The translations under genes were made by a program, and so were the position numbers. The notes beneath the pieces are model-generated. The model saw nothing but the letters and a program-made list of their open reading frames with translations, was not told the DNA's origin and made no database searches. 64,000 nucleotides of DNA from Bacteroidaceae bacterium (GTDB taxonomy: Bacteria > Bacteroidota > Bacteroidia > Bacteroidales > Bacteroidaceae): the NCBI GenBank assembly GCA_024688885.1, contig JAILDV010000067.1, positions 1 through 64,000 on the forward strand, read 5' to 3'. Positions 26,301 through 35,075 of the stretch are shown piece after piece; the first letter of the stretch is position 1; every line of letters begins with the position of its first letter.

Positions 26301-29300
26301 TTAGGAGGAAAGATTTTCGGTACAGCATCTTTCGCTCATCGCGTCAGCAGCGACCTCTTGACAATGGTGTATAACCCCCAAAACACCGCAGCCGGCAATT
26401 CCGATGATTCTGATAATTCTAACGGCAACACTCCCGAAGTCCTAAAAGCCTCTGCATATGTAGAGTACATTCAAGGACATGTAGAAAACATCTTTGGTGG
26501 CTGTTATGGTGACTACGACTACGATACAACTTACGGAAGCACGCTCGTCCCTCAAAAGCCATGGATGGAGAATGCTTTCGTCAACTTCAAACCTAATAAT
26601 GAATCAAAGAACTCGGTGGATAGAGTGTATGGGGCAGGACAAGGTTTCTCTATTGAATCTTACCTGTCAGATATAGAAAAGAGTTCGACACTTGAAACTG
26701 CCAAAGATGCCATGCAGAACCGCAGTTATGTGCTCATCAACATTGCGGATGACAATACAAAATATACAAAACTCGAAGTCTTTGGTGCAGGAGATTATAG
26801 TGGACTTGGCATGGGGGTTGAAAAGGAGAGCGCACAGGCAAATGAGAATGGTGTCACTGCGGCAGCCGTCATTGACCTGATGCGCGGTCAGATCAATAAT
26901 GCTTATGGTGCTAGTTATCGAGAGGGCGTCACTCGTCGCACCTTAGTCAATGTGCCAGAAGGGTCCACCATTCATCTGAACCGAATCTTTGGTGGGGCTT
27001 TCGGTCTGAAGAACAATGTGCCCTGCGATGTGTATGAGTCAAACGTGAATTACAACAGTGAACAGGCACTTGTGGGTAATTGGCGTGATGGTATCTATGG
27101 AGGAAACAACAATGCCCGTCGCACCCTCTATAGTTTCGTGAACATCAATGCCCCCGTTTGGTATGATAAGGAGAATGAATATACGGGTACTGTTTTTGGT
27201 GCAGGCTATGGTAAAGACAGTTGGGCGCAATATACCCAGGTTAACCTGAATGAAGGTGCGAAAGTCTATGAGGTTTATGGCGGCGGCAATGCAGGAATGG
27301 TGCTCAACAAAGCATCTGTCAATAAATGGGACACCTATACCTACAAAAACAGTAATGATGAAGATGTAAATGCAACAGTCTATAAATCATTAGGGAATTA
27401 TACTGATGAGGGATTGGATAGTTATCTGGTCACTGAAAATGCTTTGGCTACAAAGACCAATACAAACGTTTACATCAACAAGGGTGCCAATGTCTGTGGT
27501 TATATGTACGATGGGAGTCTCAGCGGTGCTTATGGCTATGGTGCTGGTCTCGGTGCCGATGCCACAGTCAGCGGTACGACGTATATAGGTCTGCATGGTG
27601 GCACCGTCGTCAAGGACATCTATGCAGCAGGTTCTGGTGGTTCTGTACTTAATTTGATGGAGCCTGCAACTAATACCACTTTTACAGCCCAAACGAATGC
27701 TTATATCGAAGGTGGTACTGTGCGTAATGTGTATGGTGGCGGTTGGCGGGGCAGCGTGGGCAAACATGCTGGAGAACTCAGTGCTCCAACCGATGGTGAC
27801 ATACCTGGCGAAACGAATGTGGTCATCGGTATCCGTGAAGACCAAGACGAGGAAAATCTTCCCGAGGGGGGGATGACTTTCTACAAGGGTTTGCCCACTG
27901 TACAACGCAATGCCTATGGTGGTGGTGAGGGCGGTTCTATTTATGGCACGGCTCATCTGACGCTCAACAACGGATTTATTGGTTACTACTACGATCCTGA
28001 AGACGGGGCAGACCCGTTCAAGGAGAAAATCTCTGATGAAACGTGGTCGGACGAATCTCATCCTAAAGGAACTCCCAACGACCGTCTGGAGGACTGTGGC
28101 AATGTGTTCGGTGCGGGTTATGATGACCTGAGCACTTGCGACTTCACCCATGTGAAGATGTATGGCGGTCTGGTTCGCAACAGCCTTCATGGTGGCGGTG
28201 AGATTGCCACCGTGGGACGTGGTGCGACTAAGCAGAAAACGGGTGTGGTGCGTGAACTGGATCGCATCTATAAGGCTGGTGGAACTCATGTGGAAATCTA
28301 CAATGGTCATGTCAGACGTAACGTATTCGGTGGTGGCAAGGGCTACAACGTGTTGAGGTATGGCGTGGGGAATGGTCTTTACACAGATGGCTATGTGTTC
28401 GGACAGACTGAGGTGTATATTCATGGAGGTGAAATAGGAACGGATGAAGGTCTTGCCAAGGGCTATGGCAACGTGTTTGGCGGGGGTGATATTGGCTATG
28501 TGTATAGCAGGGGGTATGAGGACAGTGCAAGTCGTCAAAAGGGGACAGGATCCCCTGGCCATTGGTATTATTATGACGAGGGGACTTTGACGGAAGACTG
28601 CAAGGTGGTGGTGTCGCCTTATCTGCAAGTGCGGAAGGGACAGTCTGTCACGTATGAAGGAAAGACGTATGGGGCATACAGTTATGTGCCTACGGCATAT
28701 CTGAACACGTTGCCGAAGAAGGGTTCCGATGGGGTTTGGCCTGCTGCATGGTCTGTTTTCTATACAGGCGACAGGCTTGCCGACGGCACCGTTAATCCAG
28801 ACGACCCTGTGGAGCGTGGTGTCCAGATTCATAACGCTGTGTTTGCGGGTGGCAATGTGTCCTCGAACAGCGACCAGACCTATGCCAATGCTACAACGGT
28901 GTTTGGCAACACTACTGCGGTACTCAACGATGTCTATCACCGCGACTTCATCACGGTGGGCACGGAGCATACGGGTGGTCTCTATGGTGGTGGCAACTTG
29001 TCGATGGTGGATGGCTATCGTGAGTTGAACATTACCAACTACGGCACTGACTACTATGGACTGAATTCGCAAATCACTTTGGCTGAATATGAGAAAATGT
29101 CGAATCGTGAACGTGCTTATTTTAAGTTGGAGTATCAGTGTCAACAGGCTGTGACGATTAATGGCAAAGAGTATAAGAGAGAAGATAGAATTGGTGAAGA
29201 GGATTACAATCATCTTCCCGATGAATATAGAAATGAAACCTATTGGAAACAGTTCGGTTTCTGCTCCATCTATGCTGGCCGTCTGCTGAACACGATTCAG

Positions 29301-32300
29301 CGTGCCGACATGTGTGGTGTGTATGGGTCGCGCTTGGTGCTGCAAGGGGCGAAGGACCGTGTGGCAGATGTGGGCGATGCTACGGTATATACGATTAACC
29401 GTGTGGGGGAACTGTCGCTGAACAAACAACAATCTATCACACCAGGGGATACTGGCGACGATGCTGAACATGGCAATTATTTCGGTATCTACAGTGTGGT
29501 GAACTACATGGGTAACCTGACCAGTGACGTGACTTTTGACGATAAGTATAAGTACAGTGTGTCTGAGAACGGGAAGGACAAGACGGTTACAGACGAGACG
29601 CGCACTTATTACGATTGGAAGGTTGAGAATCTGAAGAGGAAGAACCGCAACATCGGGACTTGTCACAATCAGGTGGCGTTGGCTTCAGGTGTGTTCCTCG
29701 AACTGACCACGGAGAACAGTACAGCCACTAAGAAAGATTATGGTTATATTACAGGTATCGTGGAACTTGACCTGATCAACGTGAAGAAAGACTTTGTGGG
29801 TGGTGGCTATGTGTATGCAAAGAATGAACACGGTGAGCGTCGGTTGGTTGCCTACGATAATATCATCCTTTCCCCATACAATAAGGCTGTAGGTTCCACC
29901 CATGAGGCTGCAAGAACCTATAGATATTATCAATATGGTGAAACAGCAAGTGAACTTCACGACCATGAGACTTCGGGCAATTTCATTCATAGGCGTAAGC
30001 GCATTGTGGATGACTGCTATCCTAACAATGGGGTGTATAATGATGGGTATGTGGAGTCGCCTGCCCACTATTGGTACATCAAGGGTGAGGTGTATGTGTA
30101 TGACCAGAATGTGTCGGCTTATGCGGGGGCTGCTGCTGCCTATAGCAAGGAGGTGAAGATTCCGCTTACCATCACGGCGGGCTCGAACGGCAAGTTGCAG
30201 CTGCTCAATGTGCAGCCTAACCTTTATGCCTACTACGGTGACTTCTCTCGGAGTGAGGACAGGAAGATTTCGGCTGATGGCGTGAAGGTGGACAATGAGA
30301 GCACGACTTTCTACCTGAACGATGTCATCACGTGGTGGGACTGGCAGTTGCTGACTGATGACGAAAAGAAGTACTTTGTGAGGGAAACGTATGTGAATGT
30401 GGATTCTTGCTATGTGAATGGCACTCTCTATCCTGCAGGAACCTACGTGCTGGAGAATGACCCCACCATTCATGGCGGCAACAGCGACGGGACGGCTTAT
30501 CATCAGTTTAAGGCTGGGGCTCCTTCTGTCAAGAATGTGAGGGGCGAGGTGGTGGATAATATTGATGACGTGTTCCGTTCGTCGAACAATATTAGTCACA
30601 ATACAGGCTACGTGCTCACTTTCGACATGGATAGTCCTCCCGATTGGGACGACTGGTACAGCCCTGACAATGGCAGCAGTGTGGCAGGGAAGGTGACTAA
30701 GGCGCAATACGGGGAGAAGGGGACTGCCGAGCAGGCTAACTACAGGGAGGGTCCGACTTTCAGACTGAAAGATGATGCTGCGGCTGGACTGTATGGACAA
30801 CGCGACTATGTGGCGGGTGATATCATTTCGAAGGAAATATATGATGACTACACCAACACTACCTCTGGCAAGACGCTGCCTCCAGCCCAGGCAACTGTGG
30901 CTGACCGTGCCTATGTGGCAAATCAACCAGTCACCTTACCGTCCAGAACTGTTTTGGCTGGGTATCCTCTCTCTCAGACGGAGTTTGATGGTTTGACTGA
31001 TGCCCAGAAGAACGTTTGTGCCTTGGCAAAGGTCTGCACCAGTACTATCCAGTTGGGCAATGAGGAGTATATACTTAATGGCGAGTTGGTGGATGCCACA
31101 ACGATGGGCGCCATTGCCTCCAAGTATAGAGACTTCTACAATTCAAAGCAGTTGATTGAGTCAGAGAAAATCTCTGATGATGAAGCCCGCATTTATGTGG
31201 AGAGTCATTTGTCGGATGCTTACTATTGCACGGGAAGCGGCAAATATGGAGGACAGTATTTCGAGAAGAATGTCAATTACAGCGCCCTCAAGGCATGGTG
31301 CTCGCTTACTGATGATCGTGACAAGTTCGTCTTTAACTATGATGCTTTCGATGTGCTGGCTGATCCAACTTATTCGGGCGAAGGATACACTTATTTGTAT
31401 GACAGTCCGGAAACGGGTGCTGCAAAGATATATAGTGCTGTGAAGCCTGTGGAATATAAGGCTGCCAATACGGGTGCGACATCATTGGAATACCGATATG
31501 CAGATGAAGCTGAAACTGCTCCTGCACACATCTTGAATCCTGGCGAATCCATCTCAAGAGAAGATTTTGAGAGGATTAAGAATGAACAGCTGCACTATAC
31601 TCGAATCACAGTGGCGGCAGGTGGGCAGGATGTCTATATCGTAACGGATAATTTCTACGACAGAGGCACACCATATGCCAAGGGTCAAGACCTTACGGTG
31701 AATGAATTTAATTCCTTGGCCAACAAGAGTTATGTGCAGACAACACATGTCAGCAATGATGGGGCAGAGCCGCTTGTCTTGTATTATTGCTACGAAAATT
31801 ATGACAATGTACCCAGTGGAACCTGCATCACGTCATCAGAGTATGCAAATCTGAAGAACTATCAGAAGAACTTCTCGATTCAGGGAATGGAGCCAACAGA
31901 AACCACCACGCTCTACGTGTCTCGCGAGTCTGTCTTTAAAGATGTGATTTCGGAGAAGGTCATCTCTGTGGTATATCAGTACACCTATTATGAGGATGAC
32001 GATGAAGGTGAAGGCGTCAGTCTGACCAACGAACTGCACGTGGTGAACATCCATTTGCAGTTGGAAAGTGGTGTGCCTCAGATTGGTTTGCTTAATCCAC
32101 CAGCCACTGTGCTGCCTGGCAATGCTGTTGGACTGAAGAAACCTGATGTGAATCCAGGGCTTTACGAAGTGATAACCAATGGTTGGGAATTGTATTCGAA
32201 CGAAGAAGATGCATGGAACCACCGCAATGGCGTGCCTTTCACCAATGGCATCACACCTGCATATTGGTATCAGAACAACAAAGCATGGGTGGCGTTCTAC

Positions 32301-35036
32301 TCAAAGACCTACCTGGGTAAGACTTATTCCAATCCTGTACCGCTCAGTGTTGCCAACTACCACGACATCGATGCAGTGATGAAGGACAAAGAGCACCACC
32401 TTTATATAGATAGGGCAGATGTCATGCGTCCCAGCAAGATTTACATCGATAACCGCGCATGTGAATCAGATCCGACAAAGAGTGAACTCGACCTGCTGAA
32501 AGACCTCTATGACTTAAGTTTGCAAACGACAGTGGCTACCACTGGAGCAACACAAGGTCATGCTCTGTTGGATGAATATGTGAAAGGTTGCGAGAACCTC
32601 GACTTCATCCTGCACAGCAATGTGGAGCCAAAGGCATACACTGATTGGACTCCTGTTGGTAATGACGGTCAGTGTTTCGGTGGCACCTTCCACGGCGATG
32701 GCTACACTATTAGCGGCCTGAACAACTCACTCTTTGGTAATCTTTGTGGCGATGTCTATAACCTTGGTGTCAGAGGTTCGTTCACTGGAGCAGGCATTGC
32801 AGAAAAAGGTAAAGGTTATGTGGAGAACAGTTGGGTCAGCACTTCCAGCACAGAAGCGAAGACCTCAAAACCTGTGTTTGGCAGTCCCGCTGTAGAGAGT
32901 GGCACTCCTCGCCCAGTCCGCATTGTCAACTGCTACTATCAGGAAGAGGAAGATGCTGCGAACAAGTACACCAATCACACAGGCAACTACGGCATACCGA
33001 CACGCAGGGGCATCAAAGACTTCTACAACGGAACCGTGGCATACAACCTCAATGGCTTCTACTTGAACAGACGCTATTACGACCACACAACACTCAGCGG
33101 TTCCACCACTGAATTCAGTTACCTGCCAACCCAGGCCAATGGCTCATTGTCCGAAGAGATGAGCACAATCCATTATCCTGCGCTCACCACAGACAATGCC
33201 CGATATGGTGACATGGGCTATGTGGAAAGACGCTATGGCAATGTCGATTTCATCTATGCCGACGGAACAATTCCAGAAAGCAACAACATCCGCATGAGAA
33301 CCATCACCGACGAAGACGGAAACACTACGGTGAAGTATGCTCCTGTCTGGCCCGACGACTACCTCTTCTTCGGTCAGATGCTGACCTATGGCTATAACAC
33401 CGACTACCCACATGAGGATTGGCCATCACATATCGCCAAGAGCAATGGCAGATTGGCATCAAACGACCAAAGCAACCGCGTCTATCGTGCACCTGCCTAC
33501 TTCCAGAGTAAGACAATGGGTGTGGCACACTTCAATCCGTGGGTCAACCTGGTAGCCAAGTCAAAAGATGGCACACATGAAGCCTATCCTGGCATGACCG
33601 CCATCGACTTTGCTGGACACAATGACAAGTCTTATGCACAAGGTCTCACCCCTGACGGATTCTTCTTCCCGCCATTGCTCAACGATGATGGTTTGGCTGA
33701 CATCGCCAACCATGACGAGACACGCAACCTGCTTGTCTATGCACCATCGGCAGAAGCCAATACAAAAACATATAACGTGCTGAACAGCCACTTCTCCGAA
33801 CCTGCATTCAGCGACTACTACGACCGGACAGGCGACAGATACGCTGATGGAAAGAAATACGACCGCGTCTTCCCCGTTGTCTCCACCATTGAAGGCCACC
33901 TCGTGCAGAGTACTCTCAAGACCGATCGCGACCATTTCCTTGTGGACAAGCAAGACTTCAATGCACCGATTGCATATCAGATGGGTGACGATAACCGCAT
34001 GTGGTACCAACGCATACCCGGCAACTTTGCCAACCGCAACACAGGATGGGAAGCCATCAGCATACCTTTCTCAGCCGAGATGGTCACTACTGATGATAAG
34101 GGTGAAATCACCCATTTCTACGAAGGCAGCATGAAGGGTCATGAATACTGGCTGCGCGAGTATGCTGGCAAGAAGAGCGAAGAAGGTAATGTGTTCACAG
34201 GCAAGTTCAGCTATCTTGCCAAAGGTGTAAACGAGAAAGACTACACCAACACCTACCTTTGGGACACCTACTACAGCAAGGACACCTACAAGGATAAAAA
34301 CGAAGACAAGTATCAGGAACTGTACTATAGCAAGGAGTACTTAGAATCGCTCTATCCAGTCAGCGACTATCCATACCTCACAGCCGGAACACCATATATC
34401 ATCGGTTTCCCTGGCAGCACCTATTATGAGTTCGACCTCAGCGGCGAATGGACACCAGCCAACCGCTATCAGAATCAGACAATAGCCAGTCCAGGCAAAC
34501 AGACTTCCACATTTGTATCGGGAGCAGGTGCTATGGTAGGCATCAGCGACAACGAATTGACGGCAACAGCCAAAGATGGTTACACCTTCTTGCCCAACTA
34601 CATGAGCAAGAATGTAGAAGGCTATCTGCTCAGCAGCAGCGGCGACAGTTTCGACCAGACCGCCACCGTTACAGCTGCCGTGCCGTTCCGACCCTACTTC
34701 ATCGCAGGTCCTGTCACAGGCTCAGCCAAACCACGAAATGCTGCAGAACGCATCGTGTTCGACACTGCTGATGCAACCTTCACATTCGAAGATAACGACC
34801 CGACACAAGGCGAGGTCGGCGGTGAACTGAAATTCTACACCAAGAAACATCTTATCGGAGTCACCTCAACTCTCCGCACCGCAACCGACGTTGCCATTGT
34901 CAACACCAGCGGTCTGACCATCGCCTCCTTCACTATCCAGCCAGACGAAACCGTCGAGACCCCGTTGCCTATGACTGGAGTCTATATCATCCGTGCCGCT
35001 GGTGGCAAGTACAGCAAGAAGGTTACCGTCAAATAA
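23400..35036 (+). CDS. giant secreted YGGG-repeat protein with T9SS sorting domain (3878 residues)
   Basis: A signal peptide ends near residue 20 (RLMQA|QIV). Residues 21 to about 1990 hold roughly 35 copies of a [V/I/L][Y/F]GG[G/N/A/C] motif (HVYGGGNAG, RLFGGNNKA, NVFGGGKG), each followed by short strands such as TxVxI; this spacing suggests a stacked beta-solenoid. From about 1890 to 2850 a second module type appears, with L-x-x-x-E-[YF]-x-x-L (LTVNEFNSL, ITSSEYANL, ISREDFERI). Near 3090 there is a GLUG-like stretch (GTFHGDGYTISGLNNSLFGNL). The end GVYIIRAAGGKYSKKVTVK is a type A T9SS C-terminal sorting domain, so the protein should cross the outer membrane by T9SS. Position at the end of a fimbrial operon matches Mfa5. 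Function as an adhesin is inferred. Confidence 0.85.
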   Translation: MRKITTILLLLCLSARLMQAQIVIGGHVYGGGNAGDTGGSTTVTIREGNLNRVFGGARMADVKGRAFTNIDGANASSYIVINRLYGGNDIAGTIGTSEEELPAVVKTHAETNNVGKDWNALLLISTKTNTDGTEADDAQKIYIGQLFGGGDGEYEYGSRTEDDKTIYYAKEDGVEVATSNHELTPPELGKTFLDIHGGSIVYAYGGGNNATVTERTVISLDNPSKVVNSIKDTRITTEGDGELLTNERFEEDMGINTTFSYPSSDEFQIGRLFGGNNKADMAIRPRWNLQRGSVRNLYGGGNEGRMTSPEGLLLQIEGAGMTVDNVYGGCRKADVKPLYDGDETRPVPYDKVVLNPNPNNIPAGYAARVRVLAGHVKNVYGGNDISGNVYGGNTVGIFTHIYGDVYGGGNGSYAYTDNAQLQDDPRWGDFYYNPKDILHLSADTFTGMQSAEALNLFRPNAEKVSILVRGTKDNPVIVDGGLFVGGNSASLRENVAGSSAGDQTHIKIGSYVTVDSVFLGNNGANMIKYDGTTEFSRGEGVLRTFARTFKDSKNNDAQFSQMTLTDADVFAKYMEGCAMKVKPNVVFESKANGDADDYKEYTTKFGSFYCGGNVGSIIVPGKITVDFNDKVIIYNKVVGGCNNANVYATTEFNAEYLGGLLGDYEGYDSNGGYDQPIGDKLELNFGGLKIQPMRWKDKNDKSQGLVWNTISSATGEDVDFDPSTASTGESSATDMDRRLKGGNIYGGCYNTGHVNGNVVINIDASIIERDSIFDIVEYEEGIGEPKLYDNESYKIIKRKSGVILDEQGMDVLASALNVFGGGYGKKSEIWGSTTINLNKGYVFQVFGGGEQGAVGKKNDDGTYSYDEKYSTYINLKGLRTLPGVSRNATGDSSDMAEAEFIYGGGFEGLIAGNTHVNLGNGRIFNSFAGSCNANILGHTETYVGRNTNNDNDQGFPYIRDHIYGGNDLGGKIFGTASFAHRVSSDLLTMVYNPQNTAAGNSDDSDNSNGNTPEVLKASAYVEYIQGHVENIFGGCYGDYDYDTTYGSTLVPQKPWMENAFVNFKPNNESKNSVDRVYGAGQGFSIESYLSDIEKSSTLETAKDAMQNRSYVLINIADDNTKYTKLEVFGAGDYSGLGMGVEKESAQANENGVTAAAVIDLMRGQINNAYGASYREGVTRRTLVNVPEGSTIHLNRIFGGAFGLKNNVPCDVYESNVNYNSEQALVGNWRDGIYGGNNNARRTLYSFVNINAPVWYDKENEYTGTVFGAGYGKDSWAQYTQVNLNEGAKVYEVYGGGNAGMVLNKASVNKWDTYTYKNSNDEDVNATVYKSLGNYTDEGLDSYLVTENALATKTNTNVYINKGANVCGYMYDGSLSGAYGYGAGLGADATVSGTTYIGLHGGTVVKDIYAAGSGGSVLNLMEPATNTTFTAQTNAYIEGGTVRNVYGGGWRGSVGKHAGELSAPTDGDIPGETNVVIGIREDQDEENLPEGGMTFYKGLPTVQRNAYGGGEGGSIYGTAHLTLNNGFIGYYYDPEDGADPFKEKISDETWSDESHPKGTPNDRLEDCGNVFGAGYDDLSTCDFTHVKMYGGLVRNSLHGGGEIATVGRGATKQKTGVVRELDRIYKAGGTHVEIYNGHVRRNVFGGGKGYNVLRYGVGNGLYTDGYVFGQTEVYIHGGEIGTDEGLAKGYGNVFGGGDIGYVYSRGYEDSASRQKGTGSPGHWYYYDEGTLTEDCKVVVSPYLQVRKGQSVTYEGKTYGAYSYVPTAYLNTLPKKGSDGVWPAAWSVFYTGDRLADGTVNPDDPVERGVQIHNAVFAGGNVSSNSDQTYANATTVFGNTTAVLNDVYHRDFITVGTEHTGGLYGGGNLSMVDGYRELNITNYGTDYYGLNSQITLAEYEKMSNRERAYFKLEYQCQQAVTINGKEYKREDRIGEEDYNHLPDEYRNETYWKQFGFCSIYAGRLLNTIQRADMCGVYGSRLVLQGAKDRVADVGDATVYTINRVGELSLNKQQSITPGDTGDDAEHGNYFGIYSVVNYMGNLTSDVTFDDKYKYSVSENGKDKTVTDETRTYYDWKVENLKRKNRNIGTCHNQVALASGVFLELTTENSTATKKDYGYITGIVELDLINVKKDFVGGGYVYAKNEHGERRLVAYDNIILSPYNKAVGSTHEAARTYRYYQYGETASELHDHETSGNFIHRRKRIVDDCYPNNGVYNDGYVESPAHYWYIKGEVYVYDQNVSAYAGAAAAYSKEVKIPLTITAGSNGKLQLLNVQPNLYAYYGDFSRSEDRKISADGVKVDNESTTFYLNDVITWWDWQLLTDDEKKYFVRETYVNVDSCYVNGTLYPAGTYVLENDPTIHGGNSDGTAYHQFKAGAPSVKNVRGEVVDNIDDVFRSSNNISHNTGYVLTFDMDSPPDWDDWYSPDNGSSVAGKVTKAQYGEKGTAEQANYREGPTFRLKDDAAAGLYGQRDYVAGDIISKEIYDDYTNTTSGKTLPPAQATVADRAYVANQPVTLPSRTVLAGYPLSQTEFDGLTDAQKNVCALAKVCTSTIQLGNEEYILNGELVDATTMGAIASKYRDFYNSKQLIESEKISDDEARIYVESHLSDAYYCTGSGKYGGQYFEKNVNYSALKAWCSLTDDRDKFVFNYDAFDVLADPTYSGEGYTYLYDSPETGAAKIYSAVKPVEYKAANTGATSLEYRYADEAETAPAHILNPGESISREDFERIKNEQLHYTRITVAAGGQDVYIVTDNFYDRGTPYAKGQDLTVNEFNSLANKSYVQTTHVSNDGAEPLVLYYCYENYDNVPSGTCITSSEYANLKNYQKNFSIQGMEPTETTTLYVSRESVFKDVISEKVISVVYQYTYYEDDDEGEGVSLTNELHVVNIHLQLESGVPQIGLLNPPATVLPGNAVGLKKPDVNPGLYEVITNGWELYSNEEDAWNHRNGVPFTNGITPAYWYQNNKAWVAFYSKTYLGKTYSNPVPLSVANYHDIDAVMKDKEHHLYIDRADVMRPSKIYIDNRACESDPTKSELDLLKDLYDLSLQTTVATTGATQGHALLDEYVKGCENLDFILHSNVEPKAYTDWTPVGNDGQCFGGTFHGDGYTISGLNNSLFGNLCGDVYNLGVRGSFTGAGIAEKGKGYVENSWVSTSSTEAKTSKPVFGSPAVESGTPRPVRIVNCYYQEEEDAANKYTNHTGNYGIPTRRGIKDFYNGTVAYNLNGFYLNRRYYDHTTLSGSTTEFSYLPTQANGSLSEEMSTIHYPALTTDNARYGDMGYVERRYGNVDFIYADGTIPESNNIRMRTITDEDGNTTVKYAPVWPDDYLFFGQMLTYGYNTDYPHEDWPSHIAKSNGRLASNDQSNRVYRAPAYFQSKTMGVAHFNPWVNLVAKSKDGTHEAYPGMTAIDFAGHNDKSYAQGLTPDGFFFPPLLNDDGLADIANHDETRNLLVYAPSAEANTKTYNVLNSHFSEPAFSDYYDRTGDRYADGKKYDRVFPVVSTIEGHLVQSTLKTDRDHFLVDKQDFNAPIAYQMGDDNRMWYQRIPGNFANRNTGWEAISIPFSAEMVTTDDKGEITHFYEGSMKGHEYWLREYAGKKSEEGNVFTGKFSYLAKGVNEKDYTNTYLWDTYYSKDTYKDKNEDKYQELYYSKEYLESLYPVSDYPYLTAGTPYIIGFPGSTYYEFDLSGEWTPANRYQNQTIASPGKQTSTFVSGAGAMVGISDNELTATAKDGYTFLPNYMSKNVEGYLLSSSGDSFDQTATVTAAVPFRPYFIAGPVTGSAKPRNAAERIVFDTADATFTFEDNDPTQGEVGGELKFYTKKHLIGVTSTLRTATDVAIVNTSGLTIASFTIQPDETVETPLPMTGVYIIRAAGGKYSKKVTVK

Positions 35037-35075
35037 TACTTTGTCCCTCTCAGGGTAAAATTAAAGAAAAAAGAT

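Noticed and set aside
27390-29666. 758-codon open frame on the minus strand inside the first giant gene
   Set aside because: It mirrors the Gly-rich YGGG coding strand, whose GGT/GGC codons give few stops on the other strand. The product is His/Ile/Thr-rich without motifs, signal or neighbours.
29685-30926. 413-codon minus-strand frame inside the first giant gene
   Set aside because: Same reason: composition shadow of a long coding strand with no recognisable domain.
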